Source of the DNA: Symbiodinium natans
Lineage: Eukaryota > Sar > Dinophyceae > Suessiales > Symbiodiniaceae
DNA: 52,672 nt
NCBI GenBank assembly: GCA_905221605.1
Contig: CAJNDS010002242.1
Location: 505,610-558,281, forward strand
Direction: 5' to 3'
The position numbers and the translations under genes are program-made. This document shows, piece by piece, positions 11,062-20,173 of the stretch. Under the pieces are notes generated by a model. The model was not told where the DNA came from and ran no database searches. It saw only the letters and a list, made by a program, of their open reading frames with translations. Each line of letters starts with the position of its first letter. The first letter of the stretch is position 1.

Positions 11062-11168
11062 GATGCCCAGTAGTGCCCTTATTCCCTTTTTGGGGGTTTT
11101 AGGTTCCCTTATAAACCCCTTTAAGCAAAAAAGGGCACCCTTTAAAGCCTACGTTACTGGGCAGCCTA
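11062..11168. mobile_element. Diverged palindromic element related to family A
   Basis: CTAGGATGCCCAGTAGTGCC at the left pairs with TTACTGGGCAGCCTAG at the right. The interior GGTTCCCTTATAAACCCC and AAAAAGGGCACCC is the family A/A-prime core. Related copies are 13864-13972 and a truncated one at 47497. Confidence 0.65.
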
Positions 11169-11239
11169 GCACGTTAGGGAAAGATAGAGGCCATGTTAGG
11201 GGTTAGGCTTCAGGGTTCATATTGAAAGTCGTATATAAG

Positions 11240-11345
11240 TACTATTTGCTTAAGAACTCCAAAAATGTCAGAGAATGATCCCTATTTTGCCCTTATAAGG
11301 AAGGATCTGTTTACATGTTTTGGGGGTTCTTAAGAGAATAGTAGA
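11240..11345. mobile_element. Palindromic element, family K (complete copy)
   Basis: It starts TACTATTTGCTTAAGAACTC and ends with the inverse GGGGGTTCTTAAGAGAATAGTA. The centre has GCCCTTATAAGGAAGGATC. Other copies lie at 8374, 29586-29755, 30960-31183, 32912 and 37119. No ORF is present. Confidence 0.72.
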
Positions 11346-11394
11346 GACTTCTAAATCCTAAACCCAAAGCCCCTTTAAGGAACACAAGCCTCAG

Positions 11395-11486
11395 GCTTGA
11401 AGGGGCCACTGTTCCAGCGCGGCCCTGTGAAGTTCACGGCCAGCTTGGGTACAGGGCCTAGCACGGCCAAGGGCGTGCAGGGCTGA
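11395..11486 (+). CDS. Candidate terminal exon (LKGPLFQRGPVKFTASLGTG)
   Basis: The acceptor CTCAG|GC opens LKGPLFQRGPVKFTASLGTG and then PSTAKGVQG, ending in TGA at 11484-11486. It has AG|G, coding-like third positions and a stop directly before a family E fragment. The protein is unknown. Confidence 0.42.
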
Positions 11487-11645
11487 TTTTGGGGATGTCC
11501 CCCCTGAATTATACCAGCAGCCCTTAATAGGGACTATAGTACACCCCATATGTTCCCTACTAAGGACCCGAAACCCTGAACCCCAAACCCTAAGCCCTAA
11601 ACCCTGTTAGTACATACGGAGGAACAACCCAAGGCTTACTGCTCG

Positions 11646-11706
11646 ATATCCTGGAGTCCCGAAGGGGGGCATCTGGTGCTGCGCGGAAAAAGTCGACTGC
11701 GACGCG
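11646..11706 (+). CDS. Exon-like island open in three frames
   Basis: After CCCAAG|G all three + frames are open. They read TARYPGVPKGGIWCCAEKV, or CSISWSPEGGHLVLRGKSR (which looks like a WD40 strand pair), or LLDILESRRGASGAARKKST with a stop shortly after. An exon is likely, but the frame cannot be chosen by eye. Confidence 0.33.
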
Positions 11707-12766
11707 GCTGTAAAGCCATTTTAGGGCTTAGGGTTTAGGGTTTATAGGGTTTGCAGGGTTTATAGGGTTTATAGGGTTTAAGGTTTAGGGTTTAGGGTCT
11801 AGGGTTTAGGGTTTTGGGGGGGTTTAGGGTTTATAGTTAGGGTTTAAGGTTTAGAGTTTAGGGTTTAGGGTTAAAGTTTTGGGGTAGTATTCTCAACCCT
11901 CAACCGTACGAAACCCCCGAACACCCCAATCCCTAAGCCCCTGAAGCCCAAGCCCTATACAGCAAAGCGCTAAATCCTACATGGGGGTTTTAGGGTTTAG
12001 GGTTTAGGGTTTAGGGGAAAAAGGGAACCCTAATGTAGACCCCCGAACAGTAGGATCCCCCCGATAATAAGGACCCCAATACTTGGAAGCTCTTTTGACT
12101 TTGCAAGTAGGGTTAATTAGTAAGGGCGGGTTTTCTAGGGGCGACTAAGTACTGTACCCTAAACCCTAAACCCTAAACCCTAAACTCTAAACCCTAAATC
12201 CTAAACCCTCAGTAGACGTAACAAGTCAGCTGCGCTGCCAAGTAAGGTACCCCAAATATCGGAAACCCCAAATCTCGGAAACCCCCACAATATGAACCCT
12301 AAACCCTAAACCCTAAGCCCTAGGCCCTAAGCCCTAAACCCTAAACCCTAAACCCCGAATTTCGGAAACCCATCATACGAGCCCTGGCATGTGCCGAGGC
12401 GGGTGGAAAGCGGCACGGCACAGGCGAGGAGGAGGCACTCCTAGGGTTTAGGGTTTAGGGTTTCGGGTTTAGGGTTTCGGGTTTAGGATTCAGGGTTCAG
12501 GGTTTATAGGGTTTCGGGTTTATTCAACACACCCCTTTGTCGCCTTTTTTTGGGAGGGGTCTTCTGGGCTTCTTGGCTTCCTAGGGTCTTTTGGGCTTTA
12601 GGGTGTAGACAGTAGGATTTTACGAGAAGCATGTCTGAGGGTCCAGGTTTAGGGTTTGGGGTTTAGTGTTTAGGGTTTAGGGTTTAGGAACCGACGGATG
12701 TTGTGTTCAGTGGGTGGTTAGGCCTATCTTTAGCTCGCGGCGGCTTCCTTGAGGCATCCAGCAGCA

Positions 12767-12950
12767 ATGAACACCCCCAAAGCCCCCAAGAAGGGGGCTG
12801 AGGAGGGCCTGCTGGAGTTTGGGGTTAAGAGTTTAAGGTTTAGGGCCATTTGACTCAGAGGGTCTACAGTTACCTGCCCACCCCTCCCCCCTTGTGCAGA
12901 TCGCGCCGGAGCTGAGCAAGAAGATCGGCTACGGTTGCTACAAGGCATGA
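12767..12950 (+). CDS. Possible two-exon mini-gene or 3' gene end
   Basis: An ATG at 12767 reads MNTPKAPKKGAEEGLLEFG and meets a GT donor at 12824. A pyrimidine-rich acceptor (CTTGTGCAG) at 12899 leads in the same phase to IAPELSKKIGYGCYKA and TGA at 12948-12950. The spliced product would be 35 residues with a lysine-rich N terminus. The 76-bp intron carries one telomere-like unit. The ATG may not be the true start, because an exon beginning at about 12735 would be in frame. The acceptor is AG|A rather than AG|G. Confidence 0.45.
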
Positions 12951-13439
12951 GGGTGCCCACATCTGAGCTGACGCGCGAGCCTGACCCCTAAGCCCTAATT
13001 ACACCCTAAACCCTTAGCCCTGAGCCCTAAACCCTAAACCCTAAAGCCTAAACCCTAGACCTCACCCATGAGCCCTAAACTATGAACAAATGATAGCCCC
13101 TCCAAGACCACTTGAAGACTTAAGGTTTGGGGGTTTTGGTTCCGGGGTCATCAGGCCCAAGAGATACGTAAAGAATGGCCTTGATACCCTGAAATGCTGG
13201 GTTAGAGGTCGGGGGACTGTTCCCCCCCACCCCGCGCTAAGATCAGGGCATTCACCCTGAATCTGAATCCTGTAATCCTTTGCTTCCTCATGTTTGCTCC
13301 ATGCCATGTGTTTGTGAAGAGAGCTCCTTGTTGGAATCTACTTGTATCTTCTCTATGTTCTCTGAAAGTATCTACCTCCTCTATTTGTTCAGAATTAAAG
13401 TGGGTTAGGCTTCCGGGATAAAACTCTTTGTTTATACAA

Positions 13440-13617
13440 TCCCGTATGTGTATATATATATATAGGGGATATAAGGTGCGAAACTCTCTCTCTCTCGCCA
13501 TTGCGAACCAGCGAGTCATAAGGCCACACTATCCGTTGAACGCAGCGCGGTTTGCAAAAGCAGTCTCCCAATACCAGAATCGAAATGCCGACAACTACAC
13601 CATTCTGAGTGCCCCAT
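13440..13617 (-). mobile_element. Candidate tRNA-derived SINE with (TA)n tail
   Basis: On the minus strand the unit starts near 13617 and contains ATGGTGTAGTTGTCGG, which resembles a tRNA A box. About 90 nt later comes CTCGCTGGTTCGCAATGGCG, which resembles a B box/T arm with a CTCGC/GCGAG stem. It ends in a (TA)n run at 13449-13463 just after a GA-rich stretch. This box order and simple-repeat tail are the hallmarks of a Pol III SINE. The box spacing is longer than in a plain tRNA. Only one copy is in the window. Confidence 0.4.
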
Positions 13618-14591
13618 GGATTAGGGCCAAACCCTAAAACCGAAACCTTAAACCCTGAACCCTACATGTTTTGCCCTAACCCTAAACCGCTAGGGCTCAG
13701 GAAGCCGCTAAGCCCTAGACACCCTAAACGCTACACCTCACTGAGGCATGACTGTTTTCGGGCAGTCAGAATGCCCAGAGCCCAAAGAGAAAACCCAAGA
13801 CCCCACTTCACCCCCACCCCAACAAAACATGCAGGGTTTAGGGTTTAGGGTCTACGGTTTCTAGGACCGGGAGTAGGCCCTTATTTCCTTTTTGTAGGGT
13901 TGGGTTTCCCTTATAATCCGCTTAAAACCAAGAAGGGTAGCCTTTTATTCCTAGGTTACTCCCGGGTCTAGGTGTAGGGTTCAGGGTTAAGACCCCTCCC
14001 TAAGGTGCAGGCTTCTGTACTTCTGGTCGCGACCTAGTCCCTTAGGGTTTAGGGTTTAGGGTTTAGAACTTAGGGTTTAGGGTTTAGGGTCTAGGGCTAG
14101 ACCCCGAAGCCCTAAACCTGAGCCCTGAAAGCCGGAAACGAAAAAGCCACGAACGTCTATAAGCCCTGAAGCTCTACTTGGAAGACCTTTTGACTTAGCA
14201 AGTGGGATTAGCAAAGGTGACAACCCACAACCCACAACCCTAAACCCTAAACCCTAAACCCTAGAAGCCTCAAGCCTCTACTCTGAAAACCGGAAGCCCT
14301 AAACTAGACCCTAGAACCGCGAGCCCCAAACCTCAAAGCCCTAAGGGAGTCCTAAACCCTAAGCCCTAAGCCCTAAGCCCTAAACCCTAAACCCTAAACC
14401 CTCAACCCTAAACCCTAAACCCTAAACCCTAAACCCTAAACCCTAAACCCTAAACCCTAAACCCTAAACCCTAAACCCTACACCCTAAACCCTAAACCCT
14501 AAACCCTAAACCCTAAACCCTAAACCCTAACCACCCCTAGAAGCCTAAGCTCCCGAAGCCCCTGAAGAGCCGAAACAAAAACCCTGTGGAG

Positions 14592-16229
14592 GGCGAGTGG
14601 CAGAACGACAAGTTCCACGGGAGCGGAATGCTCTACTACGCCGACATCGAAGACAGCTCCTTGGTAGCCGAGTGGTAGCCCTTTTTCCTTTGTTCAATGT
14701 CTCCTTATCCCTACACCCTCAAACCTAAACCCTAACCCTCCAAAAGGGTAGGTACCCTTATTGTAATATGGGTGCCGGGCTACCAAGACACCTGGGGGTG
14801 AGCTGGGATGTTTCCCGCTTATACTAACAGTCCTTAGTCCCCCCCCTATTCTAATCCCGATCAAGGACTGTTCGTGTAAGGGGGAGCATCCCAAGCTATT
14901 GGCATTCTTCTTAATGATGGTCCCTGTTCTACGATACCCCCCGCCACCCCCCCACCAAAAAAAAAAAAAAACTCAAAAAACATAATACAAAGAAAAACAC
15001 CATTTTGATTATGAAGGGCGCTATGATAGGTTTTTGTTTGGGTCTAAGGTAAACATAGCTCTGAACCCTGAATTCCTCCACCTCAGTATGCCAAGCTCTT
15101 TAGGGCTCCTAGGGCCTATAAATAACCCTAAGCCCTAAAATTTCGGGTTTAGGGTTTAGGCTTTATATCCCTAAAAGTTGGAGGGACCATGCTTCCGGCG
15201 TACGGTTTTTGGACCACTGTTTCAGTAGTATTCGGGTCTGAAAGATTCTGGCCCTAAACCCTAAACCCGTTTAGTCTTGTAGGGTTGGGGTTCAGTCACC
15301 CGGCCGTCACAAGAAGCGTGGTCGTTTGTCCGCTGCCGTGGCTTCACAGGATGTGAACCCTAAGCTCGAAACTTCGCAAGGCCCTCGACCTGAGTTCTAT
15401 CGCCCTGTTAGGAATTGTGCTTTCGTTATATTCAGATAAAACCGGGAGTATGCAAATCATATTCTGACTAAAGTCTTTTAGGGGAGCATAGAGTTGAGGA
15501 GCACGGCTTCCTGAAACCCCTGACCCCAGACCCTCAACCCCAAACGCAAAACCCCAAACCCTAATCAACCCTTGTTCAGCTGTGGGTCGGCTTTCAAAAG
15601 TGCACCCCCTACAGCCCCAAAAGCCCCAAAACCCTAAGACGCCCGCCCAAGCCCGAAACCCTTGTCCAGTTTGTGCAGGGCTTTCTAAACATGTATATAC
15701 AACCTAAAAACCCTAAACCCTAGCCCTAACCCTAAATCCCAAACCCCAACCCTAAACCCTAAACCCTCAATGAAACCCTCAACCCTATGATGCCTAAGCC
15801 CCCGAAAACCCAGCGATCTCTGCCCCAGAGTCACTTGGAGGATGGTACTTATGAACCAATTATCATTGAACCAACAAGCCACTTAGAAGCCCCTTAAGTG
15901 ACCTAGTATGGTTATCAGTACAGTCATAATAACCCTAACCCCTAAATCCCAAAGCCCAAACCCTAAACGCTAAACCCTCACAAGTACAGCAATAATTGGT
16001 TACTAAGTAACATGAACCCACAGCCATCGCGCGGAGGTGATCCGAGGCGTCTCCTTTTCGAGGCGCTCCTGGGTTCCTAAACCCTAAACCCTAGACCCTA
16101 GACCGTAAACCCTCAACCCTCAACCCTCAACCCTAAGCCCTAAGCCCTAAGTCCTACACCCTAAGCCCGAAACCCTAAACCCTAAACCATCCCTCAAGCC
16201 TAAGGTTATTGCGTTCTAGCTTTTGGGTT

Positions 16230-16277
<48 letters not shown>

Positions 16278-16848
16278 ATTTTTTATAAGGGGGCTCGGCG
16301 AGCAGATTGTCAGTTTTCGAAACCCCCCCCCTCCCCCCCCTCCCCCCTGGTTATTGGAGGGTTTAGGGTTTAGGGTTTAGGGTTTAGGGTTTAGGGTTTA
16401 GGGTTTAGGGTTTAGGGTTGAGGGTTTAGGGTTTCGGGTTTAGGGTTTAGGCTGGTGGACTACCCCCAAAAAGGTACCACATAATTAGTGTCCTTGGCGT
16501 CTAGGGTCTATAAGGATTGAGCAGTCCGTGCTTGTGTGCTGGTTGAATCACGTCCAAAGAGGACGGAGGCAAACCCTAAGACAATCCGAAAGCGCAGCCC
16601 TAAACGTCATCAGCTGTGCCCTAAACCCCACACCACCCCGGCGTTCACAAGAAGAGTCCTCTTCCGCCTGGACAACTAAAAAGCTTCCGGCCCCCTCAGA
16701 CTACACTCCGAACAATCAGGGCTTAGGGATTTGTGTTTAGGGTTTAGGGCTCAGAGTTCGGGGTTCATGTGCTGGACAGGGCGAATTCAAGGACGGCAAT
16801 CGGGAGGGCATCGGCTCCCTGTACGACCGACATGCCGACCCCACGCAG
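14592..16848 (+). CDS. MORN-repeat exons (5' set)
   Basis: Two + strand exons carry MORN motifs. 14592-14663 reads GEWQNDKFHGSGMLYYADIE (GxW...HGxG). 16780-16848 reads GEFKDGNREGIGSLYDRHAD (GEF...EGxG). Both start after AG with GGC and are whole numbers of codons. The first ends inside a family A palindrome whose CTTG|GTAGCC end can serve as a GT donor; the second ends at CAG|GTCGGG. MORN repeats form hairpin sheets that bind membranes or partner proteins and are common in protist cytoskeletal and signalling proteins. The joined repeat spacing is one residue longer than the 23-residue norm, so an exon between them may be missing. These may be the 5' part of the gene that continues at 20174-27111. 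Confidence 0.55.
14660..14787. mobile_element. Palindromic element family A at a MORN exon edge
   Basis: The left end is CTTGGTAGCCGAGTGGTAGC and the right end is GTGCCGGGCTACCAAG. The centre of the palindrome is replaced by a short CCCTAAA-like tract (14708-14738). The flanks ACAGCT and ACACCT are similar and may be a decayed target duplication. The left end supplies a GT at the exon edge. Confidence 0.7.
14801..14897. mobile_element. Palindromic element, family E
   Basis: AGCTGGGATGTTTCCCGCTT pairs with the right end GGGGGAGCATCCCAAGCT. Internal AACAGTCCTT pairs with AAGGACTGTT. Other copies are 30376-30496 and 35021-35230, with fragments at 1780 and 11490. Confidence 0.7.
15296..15439 (+). 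CDS. Candidate terminal exon, basic start
   Basis: After GGTTCAG the frame reads SPGRHKKRGRLSAAVASQDV and continues open (LETSQGPRPEFYRPVRNCAF) to TAA at 15437-15439, 47 codons in all. It lies between the two 5' MORN exons, so it is either another small gene, part of a different model, or a chance frame. The acceptor is AG|T. Confidence 0.35.
   Translation, partial: SPGRHKKRGRLSAAVASQDVNPKLETSQGPRPEFYRPVRNCAFVIFR
15832..16021. mobile_element. Palindromic element, family C, with telomere-like apex
   Basis: The left end CACTTGGAGGATGGTACTTA pairs with the right end TTACTAAGTAACATGAACCC. Inner arms AACCAATTAT and ATAATTGGTT also pair. The middle contains CCCTAAA-type units (15930-15980). A plausible exon (SHRAEVIRGVSFSRRSWV, 16024-16080) starts just past its right end. 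Confidence 0.6.
16230..16276. repeat. (TG)n microsatellite
   Basis: A run of about 20 GT dinucleotides after GTGCGT. Non-coding. Confidence 0.95.
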
Positions 16849-17266
16849 GTCGGGTCTGGGGGTGGCAACGTGCCCTGTTGTTTCCACAGTTTTAATACCG
16901 AGCTGGCCTTTAGGACCCTGTAACCCCTACAACCACTCTAGCCCGATGACCCTATAACCCTAAACCCTATGACCCCAGACCCTATACCCTAAACCGAATC
17001 CCAAATCCTAAACCCTAACACCCCAAAAACCTAAACCCCAAACCCTAAACCCTAAACCCTATAACCCTATAACCCTATAACCCTATTACCCTAAACCCCA
17101 ATCCCCAAACCGTGAACCTTTGGGCTTCCGGCGTTCGACCACTGCCTATGCCTGCATGCCCCTGCCATCCCGACACCACACACCCCAGGGTTTAGGGTTT
17201 AGGGTTTAGGGTTTAGGGTTTAGGGTTTAGGGTTTAGGGTTTAGGGTTCAGGGCTCAGGGTTTAAG

Positions 17267-17350
17267 CTGACGGTGTTCGTGCATGTCGTCGTTTCGGGGG
17301 TCTATGCTTCCGAGAAGCCAGGGGGCATCGCACCAGGACTCAAGAGCTGA
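17267..17350 (+). CDS. Candidate terminal exon (LTVFVHVVVSGVYASEKPGG)
   Basis: After TTTAAG the frame reads LTVFVHVVVSGVYASEKPGG and then IAPGLKS, ending in TGA at 17348-17350. Another frame is open through the island (VRACRRFGGLCFREARGHRT). The stop-bearing frame has better third-position bias. Its 3' end touches the large palindrome. Confidence 0.35.
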   Translation: MTVFVHVVVSGVYASEKPGGIAPGLKS

Positions 17351-17355
17351 GATGT

Positions 17356-17650
17356 CGTATCACACCAGTTTAGGGTTTAGGGTTTAAGGTTTAGGGTTTA
17401 GGGTTTAGGGTTTAGGGTTTAGGGTTTAGGGTTTAGGGTTTAGGGTTTAGGGTTTAGGGTTTAGGGCAACATGTCTATAGAACACTCAGAGCCAAAGCCG
17501 TGTCCCAAAGTTTGCGTCTTGGGTCTCTGTCTGTGAGATCAGCGCTGAGGCGTTTGGCTTTGGCTCTGAGTGTTCTATAGACATGTTGCCCTAAACCCTA
17601 AACCCTAAACCCTAAACCCTAAACCCTAAACCCTAAACTGGTGTGATACG
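17356..17650. repeat. 295-bp palindrome with opposed telomere tracts
   Basis: The outer arms CGTATCACACCAGTTTA and TAAACTGGTGTGATACG are perfect inverses. Next come (TTTAGGG)n on the left (17368-17466) and (CCCTAAA)n on the right (17590-17637). The inner arms are 36-bp inverses at 17464-17499 and 17556-17591. A 56-bp unpaired centre remains. The left telomere arm is about twice the right. It is much larger than the dispersed MITE-like elements and has no second copy here. Confidence 0.95.
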
Positions 17651-18597
17651 AACCTGGGGGACCACATGGACCCTAACACTGGGGTCACCCTACACTACCA
17701 GAATTCCTCTTAATTAAGGTATATGAACCATAAACCCTTTAGTGTTCTTTTCCCCCCCAAAGAATATATTAAGTGTATTCAATACAGGAATAAAATCCCT
17801 AAACCCTAGCCCTAAACCCTAGACCCCAAACCCCAAACCCTAAACCCTAAACCCTAAGGCCTCCAGAATCCCTGGTAGGGGGCTTAGGGGATCCTTGAGT
17901 GCGGGGAAGGATGCTGCGCCCGAAGATTGGCTGTGGATCTGAGGTTCCGCACTGAAACCCACAATTCCGAGTCCTACCCTCCCCCAAATCCTTAAACCCT
18001 AAACCCTAAACCCCCAAATTTCCCCAAGCCATACCAGGGGGGGGGCCAGTAGCAAGGGCCATTTCAACCCTGGCAGGAGAGACGCCTCAAGCTCAAATGC
18101 AAGTGCTGGGCCCAGCACCCTAAACCCTAAACCCTAAACCCTAAACCCTAAACCCTAAACCCTGAACCTTGCTCTCCCCGGCATCCGGCTTGGGGGGTTT
18201 CGTGAGTTCAGGTTTTGTTTGTTTTGTTGTTTTTCAAGTCTAGGGTTCAGGGTTTAGGGCTCAGAGTTTGGCTTTGGGGTCTAGGGTTCAGTCTTTTGGG
18301 GTTTGGGGTTTGGGGTTTTGAGTTTCGGCTTGCAGAGGACTAGTCTGACTAGTCATGGGACTTACAGGGTTCCAATCAAGCTGGGCCATCTCAGTACAGA
18401 AGGATCCGAGCTTACGTGCCCAAAAACTACAAGCCCTTCAAGCCCTGGGTTTAGGGCTTCTCCCTCCTTCACAAAGGGACCCTTACTTCTGGGATTAGGA
18501 TTGGTCCGGAAGTAGCCGATTTGGGCTTTTTGTCCCAGTGCACGGAGAGGGACAGGGTTTATAGGGCATAATGGGGTCTAGGAGGCTATCTTACATT

Positions 18598-18730
18598 AGT
18601 TGCATGGTCCCTCAATGTGGGCCGTCAACAAGAGACCCTTCACCCCTTTATTCCCTACGCAACCCAAGGGCACATACATCAGAACCCTTCAAAGGTAGGT
18701 AAGGGACCAAATTAAGGGACCATGTACCTA
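18598..18730. mobile_element. Palindromic element, family F
   Basis: The left end AGTTGCATGGTCCCTCAATG pairs with the right end AATTAAGGGACCATGTACCT. Internal words match the 36111 and 21476 copies. Confidence 0.65.
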
Positions 18731-19013
18731 CCCCAAGTTTAGGGTTTAGGGTTTAGGGTTGTGGTTCTTATGGAAGTCGCATGACGATTGTGGGCAACCA
18801 AACCCTTATCAGCCCACTTGAACTTTGAAAGGCATATACCTAGATAGGCTTTGAATTCCTTGCTGAATATGGGGGTCGGAATAATTACTCATAGTATGCC
18901 CTTATGGCTCCTTATGAATATACAAAACCCTATTTACTTATTATTACTTGGTTCAGGGTTTAGGGTTTAGGGTTTAGGGCTTAGGGGGTTTTCTGGAGCT
19001 CTCTCTCCATCAG

Positions 19014-19080
19014 GTTCGAGAGAGACAAGATTGCAGCCTCGCGGAAAGACCAGTGGGTGTGGCGTGAGCCTCATTTGTGA
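19014..19080 (+). CDS. Candidate terminal exon (ERDKIAASRKDQWVWREPHL)
   Basis: The acceptor CTCCATCAG|G opens a frame reading F then ERDKIAASRKDQWVWREPHL, and ends in TGA at 19078-19080. AG|G and a pyrimidine tract support it. Function is unknown. Confidence 0.42.
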
Positions 19081-19846
19081 AAACGACTTCCGCTGGGTTT
19101 CGAGTTTAGGGTTTAGGGTTTAGGGTTTCGGGTTTTGGGTAGGCTTCGTAAGCCCCAAGACTTAACCCTAGAATGCCTGGGTCCCAAGCCCTCAGCTTTC
19201 TCAAGCTGGGCTTTGGAGTATTACTTTAATGCTTTTTTTGGTTTAGGGTTCCCATTGCAGCTACTTGTACCTAAAAAGTATATACTGGGTTTACTCCAGA
19301 GGTAGGACTCGCAAAGCTCGGGCTTAAACCATGGGAGCCCCCTAATCTTAGAACCATCACATACATATATTATAAACGTTTATTCAGTTGTTCAGGTTTA
19401 AGTTTAAGTTTACAATATGTGTACATATATATATATATATACTGTATGTTTATTCATTTTATAGTTAGTTGCACGTGCATACAAGGACAATGGATCTAAG
19501 GGGATTTGTAAGGAAATTCTGGTCTACTAAGGTTCGTCTTGTCGTGCAATTAGGGTTGAACGGTTTAGGCCTTGGGCTGTCCTGTTCTTCTTAAGCGGGT
19601 GGCGTGGGCCCCTCACTCAGCATGGGCCCTATGGGGCCTCCGGGTTAGGGGTTTCCAGGTTAAAGCCTGAGGATTTTCGGCTTCAGGGTCAGGATTCAGG
19701 GTTCCGGTTTAGGGTCCCGGTTCTAGGGCCGAATCACTTCGGAACCTACCCGAAAGGGGGTGGGGGGGGGGGGGCGAGAGTTAGCCATTGCGGTTTAGGA
19801 TATAGGGTGCCTGACCAATCAGGTGGCTGCAGGAAGTAGTTGAATG

Positions 19847-19927
19847 CTTGGTAGCTGAGTGGGTTCCTTTTTTAAAAATGAGCAACCCCAAAAAGGGTAC
19901 CCTGATTATAAGATGGTTAGCTGCCAA
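19847..19927. mobile_element. Family A element, internally deleted
   Basis: It starts CTTGGTAGCTGAGTGGGTTC and ends GATGGTTAGCTGCCAAG, and is flanked by AATG on both sides. At 81 bp it lacks part of the usual left arm. Confidence 0.7.
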
Positions 19928-20173
19928 GAATGGCGTGCTGTTCAGTTTCATAGAGTGTTAGTCACACTGGTGCTAGGGTTTAGCATGGGTTTCAGGCCAC
20001 CCAAGCCCGTGGTCCGCACCTCCTGCACCGCTTTCTTAAGCCTGCAGCCTTTAGGGAAGTCTAGGGTTTAGGGTTTAGGGTTTAGGGTTTAGGGTTTAGG
20101 GTTTAGGGTTTAGGGTTTAGGGTTGAACAACCCTGAAGCCCTTAATCCCTCCAAGCCCCCCACACCCTTTCAG

